60,000 nt of DNA from Strigamia acuminata (GCA_949358305.1 OX442314.1:20021060-20081059); one strand, 5' to 3'; shown: positions 23,701 to 30,690, counted from the first letter of the stretch. Made by a program: numbers and translations. Notes: generated from the sequence alone by a model not told the origin.

Positions 23701-23821
23701 AATTATGATGTAGAATTTTATTCGACCAATTAATTTATTACTTACCTGGTAATGAATAAACACAATCCAATAAACTCAAGCGCAGCAAGCAAATTAATAA
23801 ACCTAGCTCTTTGGTGTTCAT
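708..23821 (-). CDS. Receptor (membrane) guanylate cyclase-like gene, about 25 or more exons
   Basis: This single-pass receptor would bind an extracellular ligand and make cGMP inside the cell, if active. The start is the ATG at 23821-23819: it opens a signal peptide ([18 protein letters not shown]...) closed by a GTAAGT donor. Domains in order: signal peptide, unrecognised extracellular region (21.8-23.8 kb), ANF-receptor fold (13.8-18.5 kb), Cys-rich/EGF-like segment and transmembrane helix (12.6-13.6 kb), kinase-homology domain (2.8-12.6 kb), dimerisation helix and cyclase (1.2-2.7 kb), repeat tail ending at the TAA at 708-710. Most junctions can be placed with matching phases. Two are unresolved: near 12296 to 4564, and 13432 to 13046, where a small exon may be missing. 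The linkage of the 21.8-23.8 kb exons to the rest is inferred from strand, order and the lack of another signal peptide. Introns are swollen by transposons. Confidence 0.8.
2324..2481. mobile_element. Fold-back MITE, 158 bp, TA target duplication
   Basis: An almost perfect palindrome running from GGTGCATTCAATAAG to its reverse complement, flanked by TA on both sides (2322-2323, 2482-2483), as in Tc1/mariner-type non-autonomous elements. It lies in the intron just before the first metal-binding motif of the cyclase. A second, slightly diverged copy is at 30533-30690. Confidence 0.75.
2799..12572 (-). CDS. Receptor cyclase: kinase-homology domain exons
   Basis: Exons: about 12296-12572 (juxtamembrane, ending WKGNIYYVK), 4412-4564 ([13 protein letters not shown]), 3655-3835 (GSLADILQM and [15 protein letters not shown]), 3534-3587 ([10 protein letters not shown]), 3148-3370 ([22 protein letters not shown]), 2979-3080 and 2799-2918 ([12 protein letters not shown]). 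The order and motifs are those of the regulatory pseudokinase of receptor cyclases, with HGNLK in place of the catalytic HRD loop. This domain normally represses the cyclase until ligand binds and ATP is sensed. The donor of the 12.3-kb exon does not phase with the 4564 acceptor, so a small exon may be hidden in the 7.7-kb intron that carries Copia element 1. Confidence 0.8.
3836..4411. other. Intron with an ORF of unknown, probably repetitive origin
   Basis: The exons on either side join in frame (VVPK to GSLADILQM), so this stretch is intronic. It holds an 88-codon minus-strand frame (4095-4361) with a composition unlike the receptor, most likely a fragment of an inserted element. I cannot assign a family. 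Confidence 0.3.
4601..4987. mobile_element. Inverted-repeat element of about 387 bp with GC-rich internal motifs
   Basis: The ends are AATTCCGTACCGTCCCGTTT and its near reverse complement (about 23 bp, two mismatches). The interior has repeated CCCGGCG-type words (about 4655-4690 and 4870-4950) in an otherwise AT-rich intron. A 78-codon frame inside has no recognisable domain. It is a non-autonomous DNA transposon of unassigned superfamily; no clear target duplication is seen. Confidence 0.55.
5103..5508. mobile_element. MITE of about 400 bp
   Basis: Inverted ends: CCATGTTTACACATGTACTC on the left and GAGTACATGTAAACATGG on the right. The sequence TTAATATCACC(T/C)CATT...GTTATAATATC flanking it reappears uninterrupted near 12155-12185, which therefore looks like an empty site. 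Confidence 0.6.
5726..6562 (+). pseudogene. Possible retroelement gag-like fragment
   Basis: A 278-codon frame. Its middle (about residues 85-170, with ...[20 protein letters not shown]...) resembles the helical capsid-like region of LTR-element Gag proteins in spacing of hydrophobic and charged residues. No zinc knuckle, protease or LTR accompanies it. The first in-frame start is not supported by context, and the 3' half overlaps a better-recognised transposase fragment on the other strand. Treat it as a degraded mobile-element fragment in a receptor intron. Confidence 0.25.
6310..6633 (-). pseudogene. Mutator-like (MULE/FLYWCH-type) transposase fragment
   Basis: A 107-codon minus-strand frame ends ...[13 protein letters not shown]. 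The FMxDGTF sequence is typical of the region starting the DDE domain of MULE transposases associated with FLYWCH zinc fingers, and the preceding segment ([22 protein letters not shown]) matches the usual lead-in. It stops right after the motif, so it is a truncated relic. A SWIM finger from a related element lies at 19787-19969. Confidence 0.4.
6939..7137 (+). repeat. 5' LTR of Copia element 1
   Basis: 199 bp, TG...CA ends; matches 11575-11773 except one G/A difference (CTCTGTGTTTGC against CTCTGTATTTGC). Confidence 0.95.
7142..7155 (+). other. Primer binding site of Copia element 1, internal tRNA-iMet type
   Basis: GGTTATGGGGCCAG follows the 5' LTR by four bases. It is nearly complementary to the anticodon stem-loop of initiator tRNA-Met (GGTTATGGGCCCAG expected), the half-tRNA priming mode known from Drosophila copia, and not to a tRNA 3' end. 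Confidence 0.7.
7640..11551 (+). CDS. Copia element 1 Gag-Pol polyprotein
   Basis: 1303 codons from the ATG at 7640 (MTDTTSSS). Order: Gag, CCHC knuckle ([14 protein letters not shown]), aspartic protease (DSGASHHM), GAG-pre-integrase (CDSCLQGK), integrase with DDE positions around FVDD, RTDNG and PEQNGISER, reverse transcriptase with YVDDM, RNase H with ADADWAN and SSMESEY, ending [10 protein letters not shown]. Protease-integrase-RT-RNase H order defines the Copia type. No stop or frameshift is present, so it could encode a working element. It makes virus-like particles that copy RNA into DNA and integrate it. Confidence 0.95.
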   Translation: MTDTTSSSGITSYGIEKMDGSNYLSWAFSVKLLLTEKKLWAVVDGTEKEADATKLAELTNKAFSIIGLTIKTQQQSHIRGLKSPKEAWDRLKEVYEPTNSLRIVQLRRELYSTMKQTGENMDKYLMRVSECSERLTNAGQTVGDTDLAWAMLCGLTKEYEGLITSVHTIAKADFTSNKIKDMILAESSRRETSDNIKRDSAVLIANKVPLQRDLKKIKCYNCNKFGHYARDCHKPRKERSNASKDSGDQKKVNVMSALAAQADSNDVWVIDSGASHHMTAQKSKFVTTEDPKVAEINIANGKKVKVEAQGDVNVNFVYQGQAVPTLLKGVLLVPEVTMNLLSVAQLEAKGYWLTFKDGFCHVMNSRDIEVLRAKKENGMYLVSESTQHVLAATTEATKNEIWHQRFMHVALDSLHKMSKKDKVRGLEINKNAITKCDSCLQGKSKRQPFNKEERKLAPGILDLVHSDIAGPFQTRSKSGHRYYITFVDDKSRKIDVYFLTHKSQALEKFQDYLTRVERKTGKKIKALRTDNGLEYCNEEFDKFLTERGITHQRTAVYTPEQNGISERLNRTLLDLVRSSLIQSRLSADFWAEAVNTAVYVRNRTVTHITGKTPYEAWYQRTPSVKHLRVFGCNAVMHVPAPKRRKLDERGEKCIFLGYSAGEKTYRLWNTKKRKVMTSRDVVFKESDFGFNETNKQDAKEVMTLVFGGDEDEPKQVPPVPKPKRGRPTKADAVPKQYEPTQMKLRSQVQQQAEPEVAETGEEEEEGEDGENLEGTAMFCQFGEPSTYQEALNSTDATEWKTAIDDELNSLHKNKTWEITDLPKDSKAIGCKWVFRIKQNPDGSVERYKARLVAKGFTQRYGHDYTETYSPVAGIATMRLIIAIAVVLGWVMEQIDVTTAYLNGVLEEEVYMEIPEGLVMKNLKNLKNKVCRLIKSLYGLKQSGRAWNDKLDEELEKQSFKRCLSDACVYWIQIGNERGIIGVYVDDMIIAGQSENMCREIKKKLRKCFDIKELGRLKYMLGIEFGQDKSGNMFLTQEKYTEKVLKRFNMADSKPMATPMVTCSDNEKTEPKEFEDLTIEPYREVIGCLSYLANSTRPDISHAVNVLAQFNSKPKANHWQMAKRILRYLAGTKTLGLVFSNKKGLLTAFADADWANCKMDRRSYSGNSLKLADNLVIWQSRKQKVVATSSMESEYISMCDCSKDIIWMRRLIEELGLPALIGGPTVLKCDNQPAKAFAQSNVENRRSKHIDVRYHYIREQIKSKRIKLEFVPTENNEADVFTKPLAKVKFEMFRNSLGVKPIIR
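11575..11773 (+). repeat. 3' LTR of Copia element 1
   Basis: 199 bp copy of the 5' LTR, followed by the GGATT target duplication. Confidence 0.95.
11880..12148. mobile_element. Non-autonomous element with GTGTCGCGCCACGCTATTC subrepeats (copy 1)
   Basis: About seven head-to-tail units of 20-23 bp (GTGTCGCGCCACGCTATTC plus spacer; the last four almost identical) lie between about 11895 and 12035. The right end, ATGTCGCGCCCTGTACGCATCA, matches that of the element at 37787-38204, which has an 8-bp target duplication. The left end is not clear here. Confidence 0.6.
12152..12275. repeat. Intronic segment duplicated from 5088-5620
   Basis: TTAATATCACCCCATTGTTA and the following 100 bp (TATAATATCGAAT...ATTCCTTAAAATTATTCAGCC) match 5092-5107 joined to 5506-5615. 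Here the MITE of 5103-5508 is absent. The copy ends just before the juxtamembrane exon. Confidence 0.65.
12639..13625 (-). CDS. Receptor cyclase: Cys-rich/EGF-like segment and transmembrane helix
   Basis: Exons: 13432-13625 (Cys-rich, [15 protein letters not shown]), 12875-13046 ([32 protein letters not shown]) and 12639-12809 ([20 protein letters not shown], then [20 protein letters not shown] and [11 protein letters not shown]). The two CxxGxC...CxCxxxxxG blocks are EGF-like repeats standing directly outside the membrane helix. The join 12875/12809 keeps the frame (ICEFECLHG). Such EGF repeats are not part of the usual receptor guanylate cyclase layout. The join between 13432 and 13046 is not resolved. 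Confidence 0.75.
13817..18520 (-). CDS. Receptor cyclase: ANF-receptor-type ligand-binding domain
   Basis: Exons, approximate: 18355-18512 ([28 protein letters not shown]), 18193-18300, 17870-17996, 17575-17812 ([12 protein letters not shown]), 15165-15290 ([15 protein letters not shown]), 14985-15092 ([20 protein letters not shown]), 14490-14755 ([15 protein letters not shown]), 14315-14432 ([18 protein letters not shown]), 14128-14247 ([19 protein letters not shown]) and 13817-14050. These are the landmarks of the periplasmic-binding-protein-like type I fold used by natriuretic peptide and GABA-B-type receptors. Ligand unknown. The 13817 donor (GTAAGT) splits the last Tyr codon and avoids an apparent stop. 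Confidence 0.75.
14761..14786. repeat. Poly(A) run of 26 bases
   Basis: Uninterrupted A tract on the plus strand; on the gene strand it is a long pyrimidine tract in the intron just upstream of the acceptor of the 14.5-14.75 kb exon. Confidence 0.8.
15319..15854. mobile_element. pogo/Tigger-type non-autonomous element
   Basis: Ends CAGTCGAAACTCTTTATAAC and its reverse complement, flanked by TA (15317-15318, 15855-15856). The interior repeats TTCGTTATAACGA words, as in pogo-family elements. No transposase frame remains. 536 bp, within a receptor intron. Confidence 0.8.
15855..17294. other. Large intron stretch without a recognisable gene
   Basis: Contains a short TAAAA microsatellite (about 15933-15957) and GC-richer patches with short frames (15892-16176 minus, 16721-16975 minus) that show no domain I recognise and look like inserted repeat debris. 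Around 17115-17240 the words GTCGCTAAGA and GCTAAAA recur on both strands. Confidence 0.4.
17303..17462. mobile_element. hAT-type MITE, 160 bp, with 8-bp target duplication
   Basis: The left end CAGGCCCACCTTTAC and right end GTAAAGACGGCCCTG are imperfect inverted repeats. The 8-bp duplication CATGCGTG is perfect (17295-17302, 17463-17470). The interior is GC-rich with repeated GGCGCC/GGGC words. No coding capacity. Confidence 0.85.
18540..19283. other. Intron stretch with a CCGGACAG-rich patch
   Basis: No exon is recognisable. At about 18800-18915 several CCGGACAG words occur on both strands, like those at 21640-21780, suggesting a shared degenerate repeat. Confidence 0.3.
19284..20166. mobile_element. 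Mutator-like element with runs of C and G as inverted repeats
   Basis: The outer 180-200 bp on each side are imperfect inverted repeats built from C runs (left, ACCCCCATTTTGACTAGATT) or G runs (right, AAAATTTAGTCAAAATGGGG). Between them is the C-terminal part of a MULE-type transposase. A boundary duplication was not found. Confidence 0.6.
19482..19969 (+). pseudogene. MULE-type transposase C-terminal relic with SWIM zinc finger
   Basis: Two adjoining frames. The first (19482-19727) reads [20 protein letters not shown]. The second carries a SWIM finger, [20 protein letters not shown] (CxCx-n-CxH; Cys around 19805-19811, Cys-Lys-His around 19832-19840), followed by [20 protein letters not shown], a basic AT-hook-like tail. 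A stop after ERKSWH and a frame change separate them, so it is inactive. SWIM fingers are typical of MULE transposases. Only the C-terminal part survives. Confidence 0.65.
20451..21417. repeat. Near-perfect palindrome of 494 and 433 bp arms
   Basis: The left arm 20451-20944 and right arm 20985-21417 are reverse complements around a 40-base centre. The 61-base length difference is one tRNA-like block present only in the left arm. Such arms would fold into a long hairpin. Confidence 0.85.
20812..20882 (+). ncRNA. tRNA-like sequence with pol III A and B boxes (in left palindrome arm)
   Basis: An A-box-like TGGTTCAGTGG (20813-20823) and B-box-like GGTTCAAATCC (20858-20868) are correctly spaced, and the D-loop-like part GTGGTTAAGGCAATGGAC recalls tRNA-Ser. 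The acceptor ends do not pair well, so it is more likely a tRNA-derived (SINE-like) promoter than a functional tRNA. Confidence 0.4.
21710..21748. repeat. 39-bp perfect palindrome
   Basis: CCGGACAAGTTTCTGAGAC and its reverse complement around a single base, in a patch with other CCGGAC words (21645-21785). Confidence 0.7.
21800..23821 (-). CDS. Receptor cyclase: signal peptide and unrecognised extracellular region
   Basis: Exons, approximate: 23746-23821 (signal peptide), 23460-23685, 23272-23395, 22925-23203, 22320-22926, 22083-22260 and 21805-22010. The encoded protein includes [57 protein letters not shown] and [20 protein letters not shown]. Several segments look like beta-sandwich modules with sparse Cys, and there are N-glycosylation sequons. 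I recognise no named domain. It could instead be a separate secreted protein gene, but no terminal stop with poly(A) signal or new signal peptide was found before the ANF-receptor exons. Confidence 0.6.
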
Positions 23822-24447
23822 TTTTGCTAAGAATGTGTAAACAGCACGTTTTCAGCACTGGGTATTGTTATTGTCACACTCCACCAACTTTGTTACAAAA
23901 GTTGATGATTGCCAAATAAGGGAGTGCTCATCTGCTTACATGAGTTGATTTATTTTGATATTAACGTTTGTCGCACACAAATATTTCCCACCTATTTAAT
24001 AGCCCCACCACTTCAACTAAATTGCAACAAAGCATTCTTAGTTGTGCCTGTTAGCAAAGGCAAGGGGGAGGAACAAATACGATTCCCAACAAGTCACCCA
24101 TCTATTAATTACTGCTGAATAGTGACCATTTTTTTATGTAAAATAAAAATTGTTTTAATTTTAAATTTTCTGCGCTCAAGAGGAAATCCACTCCCTGGAT
24201 CTGCCATCTACCCACGTAGTAATTTTATAATATTTGCTAACAATCTGTTGTTACCATGAAAGTAAATTGATATCTGGTGTGGCATTACGGATTCTAAGAC
24301 TACACTTGAATTTAAATAACCTAAACAATAACCTATTAGAATTGATACCAATATTTATAATTAGCAAATTAGTGTACGTTGCATTTATTATCTGTTTACA
24401 CAAGAAGTGTTTTTATTTAAAAAGATATCAACTGGTAGACGTTGATC
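23822..24447. promoter_or_regulatory. Shared intergenic region between divergent genes
   Basis: About 626 bp separate the start of the minus-strand receptor gene from the plus-strand family gene A. CATTACGGATTCTAAG at about 24282-24298 resembles the conserved upstream block of the family genes. No other gene is visible. Confidence 0.4.
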
Positions 24448-26529
24448 ATGGTTCAACCGTTATTTAAGTTCGTTGTAATTGTGTTTATCGCAAATTATTT
24501 CGTAAGGAATAATCATTCACAAAATATAATTGCGTAATTTCATTTATAATCTATTTATATTTCAATGCAGTGCACATCTGAAACTCAAGCTGATCTCCGG
24601 AATCAAGGAGGTAAAATTCTCATCAATTATTTCTTACAAAACTAAAGCTCGTCTGTTAACACAAACACCTAAAGTTCGCGCCTGGTATTTTGATGCCAAA
24701 CTCAAACTGCGCATCACATTCTGTGTATGTATTTTACGTGGCAATTGCTGCACACAAACACTGGCGCAACCAGGGGGGGGGGAGGGTGGCTATGGGGCCA
24801 TGGTCACCCCAAAGAGATCATAAAAATTTATTAAAAACGTTTAATGTTTATGGTACAAAATTCAAAAATTTTCCTGGGTTAGGGGGCGTGCTGAAACCAA
24901 TGCCCCCCTCTGAAATCTGAACATTTTCTAGATCCGCCTCTGCACACAAAGGAAATAAAACAACAAAGTTTTATGTTAATGAGTTTATTGTTATTTATTT
25001 ACTTTATATTAGCATTAGTAGACCTAATATTACGCTTAATACTGCTAAATAACAACAGGAAATCATCTGCGCTGAATGGAATGCGCAGTATGAATTTGGC
25101 ATCAAGATATCCAGCACGAACTGTAGGCTTCAAACACTCATTTACAGGATCGGAATAAAAAAAAACTTTTTACTCTGTTTTCCTAATATTTTTATACTAA
25201 CAAGCAAAAAAATAAAAAAGTTGTTTACGAGCATTTTACACCTATCTAACATACTTGCAATGCAAAAAAGTTGCACTTCACCTAACATTTTGGGGGATTT
25301 TTAAAAGACAAAACTAACAAAATATGTACATTAATTAAAAGGCAGTAAACAAGAAATAGTTGCGGCACAGAATGTACAGACTGGAGGCAAAGATTCAGCA
25401 CAAGCAGAACAAACCGGATCAAAGAAGGTGAAACGTGAAACCAAAAAAGAAATGAAACAGAAAGAAGAAAAAAAGAAAATTCAAAGTATGGGAGGCGGTT
25501 TTAATGATTATCCACCTATGTTTGCTGTCCCTGACGCTGCTGCAGCAACTACAGTTGACCCCTTAGCTGCCCGAGAACTAAGTGCTCCTCGCAAAGTTAA
25601 CGCTGATTCACATAAGGTTCGTAAACATGTCTCTGAAGAAAGTTCATCAGTTAGTGACTCTTCCAGTGAACAACTGTCTTCTGAGGAGAGCTACTTTCGA
25701 GAAGACCTTGCCAGATATCTCTATAAAATTCAACTCCTAAATAAATATCGCGCAGCATACCAAGCACAAAATCCAAAAATTGAATATTTTTTTGATTTTC
25801 ATCAAGTAATTGTACCAGAACAACCAGACTATTATTCGAGGTAAATAATAATAAACAGAGAATAAACAAATAAAAAAAATCACTCATCTTTTGGAGTGGT
25901 TGATAAATAACTAATTTCTCGTCAGTGACTTGTATAATCATTTGCCCATGAATCTTCCAAATTTGAGACTCGACAGGAATTTAATTCCTGTCCAGTCTCA
26001 AATAGTCACGTGGTTGCACACATTTTCTTTTGATTTCGCACGTTTTAATTTAAATTACATTTTATATCTGTAAAATTGAAATGCTTAGGTGACTTCAATA
26101 TTATTTTATTTTACCGTTCTGTTTTTCTTGCTTCATCGCTTTTTCGTTTTTCAAAAAATGAAATGACGTCATTGAAAAAAAATTGCATCGCTTTGAAAAG
26201 TAGAAGAGGAAGGAAAGCAGCAAAGAGAAAAATAATATTAAACTCACCTACTGCCAGCTCTTGACTTACTAATCATCAGATGCGTTCAATGCCTGGTATT
26301 ATAAAAATCCTGGGTCGTAATTGGAAAATTTACAGTTTTTGCTTATCAACTAAATAAAAAATTGTAACAAAAGATTAGGCTATCAAATTAAGTCAATTTA
26401 TGACAGGTAGAATTTTTTAATTTTTTTTACCCTAGCTTTTCTTCTGAAATGTCTGAATCTGATTCCAGAGAAGAGCCCCGACCTCCTTCCGGCCGCCCCG
26501 AGCCTCTGTTAGGTCGTGTAATGTGGTAA
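24448..26529 (+). CDS. Family gene A: divergent secreted His/Ser protein
   Basis: Exons 24448-24501 (MVQPLFKFVVIVFIANYF, signal peptide), 24571-24610 (CTSETQADLRNQG), 25360-25840 and 26436-26529. Intron phases 0, 1, 2 match the other members. The long exon is Lys/Glu-rich (KKEMKQKEEKKK), holds one degenerate repeat core (MGGGFNDYPPMF), a Ser/Glu stretch and the family C-terminal module ending YFFDFHQVIVP. The last exon gives FSSEMSESDSREE and a basic/proline end (PEPLLGRVMW). The first two exons are called by structure and phase only. Function unknown; secretion inferred. The hAT MITE at 24759-24942 lies in intron 2. Confidence 0.55.
24759..24942. mobile_element. hAT-type MITE, 184 bp, with 8-bp target duplication
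   Basis: CACACAAA is duplicated on both sides (24751-24758, 24943-24950). Ends CACTGGCG... and ...CGCCTCTG are imperfect inverted repeats; the right end GATCCGCCTCTG resembles the element at 52342. Interior has G and C runs. Confidence 0.75.
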
Positions 26530-26686
26530 ACAAATCGTATCATTTTACAATTTTGTACACCGTTGAAATAAAACTGCGATATTCCTAGAAAAAAAAATTA
26601 TAAATTGGCATACTAATTGTCAACTAACTGCCTTGCTCTCACGAATTTCTTCCAATTTCTTCAAATGTCAACAAATTTCCATTTCA

Positions 26687-26820
26687 GGCGAAAACGTGCT
26701 GGCCCGGAAGCGCTCTAAACCTGCGCAGAACAAATGCGCAATCGACCTGCGCAGAAAGATGCGCATAAGACCGTTGTGGTCAGGTTTAGAGCGCGGCGGC
26801 GGTCCGAGTCCGTTTTCGCC
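26687..26820. repeat. Inverted repeat of about 134 bp
   Basis: Outer arms GGCGAAAACG/CGTTTTCGCC and inner arms GCGCTCTAAACCTG/CAGGTTTAGAGCGC, with repeated TGCGCA words between. Probably a small MITE. The rest of 26530-27870 shows no gene. Confidence 0.55.
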
Positions 26821-27199
26821 CCAAATTGAATTTTTCAAAAGATTTTAGAATTTCCTCCAATTTAGAAAATATCAAAAATTACAAATAAACTTTGTCTCTT
26901 CTCAATCATTCTACTTTCCAAAAGAACCGTACATAATGGAGAAGAGGAAATTTTATTACTGGTTTTTAAGAAAATCGGGTCCGTGTGTCATCATTCTGCA
27001 AGACAGATTTGTCGTGATGAAAGCATTCGAGCACGTGGTTAAGTCTGCATTATGTTCCCAAAAAATAAACACTCAAATTTCGACAAATTTAATAAAAAAT
27101 TATTTTAAAAACATTTAATTCGCAAAATATTTAATCGCAACTACGGTAGTTAGTTTTTATAATTGATTCATGTACAATCGTGGACAAAAAAATTGTACT

Positions 27200-27760
27200 A
27201 CAGTTGATATTGTATTATGATTATGATTTTACTTTTTGCTAAATTTTTGTGACACGGAAATGTTACATACAGGCTAGTTTGCTCTCTCTAAGACAACGCG
27301 TTGCTTCACTCTTGATGGCTCCTGTACTCCATCACTGAATTACCCGATGTCCCAATGCGCGTCCATCATGATGTGCTGTAGTTGCGCACAAAAAATGTAT
27401 TAATGTCTAGCACTCTTTCTCTCGACTTTAGGAGAAACAGCGATCTCGAGAGGGAAATTAAAGCACGTTTTGAATACGTTTTTAGTAAAAATAAATTAGG
27501 AAATGGTATTAAAACAGGTTAAAAGCACGTTTCGAGTGTGTTTTGATTGAAACAAATGTATAAAATGGGATTAAACCGGTATAAATACAACGCAGACTCC
27601 CAAATTCTAGGAAAACGACGGCAAGCTCAGCGGATGCCAAGGATCGCCACTGAAGATCGAAAAGAATATTGGTCCCAAAAATGGCCCCTTACAGATTGTC
27701 CTCCCATCACTACACACTCCTTATTTCTTAATACGGAATTAAATTTTTAGTACATGCTTT
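27200..27760. repeat. Segmental duplicate of 33960-34350
   Basis: Stretches such as CATCATGATGTGCTGTAGTT, GATTAAACCGGTATAAAT and GCGGATGCCAAGG, in the same order, recur upstream of gene D. This supports duplication of whole gene units with flanks. Confidence 0.55.
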
Positions 27761-27970
27761 AATTTTTTAAATTGATTGTAAACGATAGAATCATGTTACC
27801 TAAAAAACAAGTCAATTTAAAAAAAATCAATTATTAAATACTATCACATGTAAATTGATGTATATCGTAATGCTATATTCAGGATATGGTATGATACTAA
27901 TTACTAACGAACACACTATAAACCTCGTACGACTATTATTGTCCAATAAATGTTGCTAAAAATACTGTGT

Positions 27971-28005
27971 GTATTCAAGTTTACTATTACGTATTACGGA
28001 TCTAA
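27971..28005 (+). promoter_or_regulatory. Conserved upstream block of gene B
   Basis: GTATTCAAGTTTACTATTAC followed by ATTACGGATCTAA, about 120 bp before the ATG; same block as before C, D, F and G. A TATA-like GATATAGAA follows at about 28059. Confidence 0.5.
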
Positions 28006-28127
28006 AAAGATTTTTTATGTTAATTGAAATTAATATTCAACTTCAAATTACCAAATGATATAGAACAACAGCCCAGTAAATTCTAATTGTTTTACAGCGG
28101 TGTTATCAGATGTGGTATTCAGTTGCC

Positions 28128-29251
28128 ATGTTGAAAAACATCCCAATTTCAATTTTCTTGGTCGTTTGGATGGTTACACTGACAAAAGTAATTATTGTTA
28201 CCAAATTTTTTCAATATCTTTTTCAAATTCTTTTTCTTTACATACATTTAATTTTTTTTTACAGAGTCAAGACGAAGTTGACGGAAACGGATTGGGAAAA
28301 GGTGAGAAAAACTAAAAAAAATTATTTACATATGATAATTTATATTATTCCTTTAAGCCTACGGTGGAACGGCTAGTGATGAAATACAAGCACCCCATCA
28401 TCGCAAACCCCGTCATGGTAGCCGTCATAGGTCGAAAAATAGGAGACACCAAGACGAGGGATATGTTATGGCAAACGCAAATGATCAACGCCAACAAGGC
28501 GACAGACGAGCCGCACAAGACCAACAAGGCAACAGACGAACAGCACAATACGAACGGGCCAACAGACGACGGCAACGCCAGCAAGGGAACAAACAACTGG
28601 AAACTTCAGGAGGAGGATTCAATGCAAATATAAACCAAAATAATGAATTTTCACCGACTATTGGAAATATGGGAGAGATTGGAAGTATTGGCGGAAGGGC
28701 AGCTAGTCAACTGGAGAGTTCGGGAGGAGGCTTCAATGCAAATATAAATCAAAATAATAATTTTTCACCTACTTTTGGAAATATTGGGGATATTGGAAGT
28801 ATTGGCGGAAGAGCTGCTAATCAACTGGAGAGTTCGGGAGGAGGCTTCAATGCAAATATAAATCAAGATAATAATTTTTCACCTAATTTTGGAAATATGG
28901 GAGCAATTGGAAGTATTGGCGGAAGAGCTGCACCAAGAGATAGCACGACTTCGAAAATAGAAAGTTATTTAGATAATCTTTCCGAGGATGACATTGCTAA
29001 GTTCTTGTATTATGGCATTACAACATTGATAAGACATGCTGACCAAAAACACAAAGGTTCAACACAACCACACAAACCTGATTATTTCTTTGATTTCCGT
29101 CAAATTTATCTGCCTACCGACCGCAGGTATCACCGTCATATTTTCACTGTATAAATGCTGTGATTGAATACAATTTTTTTTCTTCTTTTTACTTTTAAAA
29201 CTTTTCAGTGATAGTTCTTCATCAGAATCAGATTCCGGCAGTGATGAGTGA
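28128..29251 (+). CDS. Family gene B: secreted Gly/Asn repeat protein (3 repeats)
   Basis: Exons 28128-28187 (MLKNIPISIFLVVWMVTLTK), 28265-28301 (SQDEVDGNGLGKG), 28358-29126 and 29209-29251; phases 0, 1, 2. The start at 28128 is preferred over 28110 because it matches the paralogues. The long exon is His/Arg-rich (HHRKPRHGSRHRSK), then Gln/Arg-rich, then has three copies of a 35-residue unit (SSGGGFNANINQNNNFSPTF, GNIGDIGSIGGRAA), then the C-terminal module (YLDNLSEDDIAKFLYYGI, PDYFFDFRQIYLPTD). The last exon adds SDSSSSESDSGSDE, a strong casein-kinase-type acidic Ser tail. If the last intron is retained the protein ends RYHRHIFTV. Function unknown; secretion inferred. Confidence 0.8.
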
Positions 29252-29607
29252 GTGATGAGTCGTGACACAGTGTATGGCACAGGGTTTGGCTAATTAAATA
29301 TAAATTTAATTTTATATGTAATAAAATCTCATAATTCAAAATTAAACAAAACAAAAAAAATTTACGTACATTACAATAGCTCAGAGAATAAAAAGCTTAA
29401 GTAATTAGATTAAATAATAACAAATCTACAAGTACTTTATTTCAATTATTTTATTGTACTCCGTATTAAATATTCAAAGATTTACTTTGTATAAAAACTT
29501 GTGATAGAAAAACACGTGATTTAATTTTTGTTAATTGTGTACAACCCGTGAACAAACAAAACTTCCCCTAAAGTGTAGCTGTTTTAAGTTTATCTACTAA
29601 AATAAAT

Positions 29608-29700
29608 CCATTGAGATTAAATGATATTAGTCTTTACCCGGTCTCTTGTCTTGCCCTGATAACAGTATTAAAAGTTCATGATGTTATTTAATCTCAGTGG
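29608..29700. mobile_element. Small inverted-repeat element
   Basis: CCATTGAGATTAAATGATAT and ATGTTATTTAATCTCAGTGG form imperfect inverted ends. A related sequence is at about 33575-33650. The 29700-30530 stretch has no gene; around 30195-30300 it holds a repeat also seen inverted at 24967-25055. Confidence 0.4.
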
Positions 29701-30532
29701 TTCTTTATGCCTCCTTGTGGACAAACTTAAAACAGCTGTACTCCACGTACAGAAGGTTTTTTTGTCGAAGGAAAGATCCATTAGGAAGAAGACCAAATGT
29801 TTTGACGTAGAACTATGTTCTAAGAGTATCAGTGTGTTTTTGCAGAAATGCAAACCAGCATCAGCAACGGAAATAGCAACCGATGCCAACTGAAAACCTC
29901 ATAACCTTAACCTAACCACAAGCTCACAAGCAAACCTCACAATGCTATAATGTCATTTCCCATCAAGAGATGGCACTTTAATAACAATGTATCGACAACA
30001 ACAGAACCCAATGCACCCAGGCACACTTAACTTATTACTTCTCTCAATAGTCAATACAAACCCAATACTAACAGCAAACACACCAACAAACGACTACAAC
30101 AACTCCTAGCGCCACTCCAGCCGGGATATTGTTCTACGTAAAACTGGTTCAGCGAATGGCTACAGTTCGCGCCCGGAATCTTGTTGCTAAATTCGTACTC
30201 GCATTCCATTCTAGTTCGTATTTAGCAGTATTAAGCCTAATATTAGGTGTAATAATGCTAAAATTTTGTAAATAAACAACAATAAACTCATTTTTAAAAG
30301 TGATTTACAATGTAGTATAGTACCGAAATATTGATGCTTCATTTTCTCTGATGCGCAACAAGCTTGACAATCGCCATGTTAAACGCATGCGCAGAATGTG
30401 ATGCGCAGTTTAAATTTAGCATCAAGAGGCGGGTCGCCACTGATGGTCCAAAAGAATACTCATTGTGGTCGAAAGTATTTCTGGGTGAAAAAAATCCAGT
30501 CAAAAATAATTGTCGACTAACATAAAATACTA

Positions 30533-30690
30533 GGTGTATTCAAAAACTCTAAAACGTATGCAAAACTCGTTTCGTGTTTGTACGTGACGTCATTCCCATT
30601 GAATAACATGGGAATGTTATTCAATGGAAATGACGTCACGTTCAAACACGAAACGAGTTTTGCATACGTTTTAGAGTTTTTGAATGCACC
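30533..30690. mobile_element. Second copy of the 158-bp fold-back MITE
   Basis: Same family as 2324-2481: GGTGTATTC...GAATGCACC with TA on both sides (30531-30532, 30691-30692). The paralogous flank at about 34380-34430 lacks it. Confidence 0.75.

Noticed and set aside
24973-25158. Hydrophobic 61-codon frame that might be a signal exon of gene A
   Set aside because: The same sequence recurs inverted at about 30195-30300 as non-coding repeat; the ATG at 24448 gives matching intron phases.
28468-29154. Start of gene B at the internal ATG near 28468
   Set aside because: The frame is open upstream to a good acceptor at 28357 and joins in phase to the Ser-Gln and signal exons as in paralogues.
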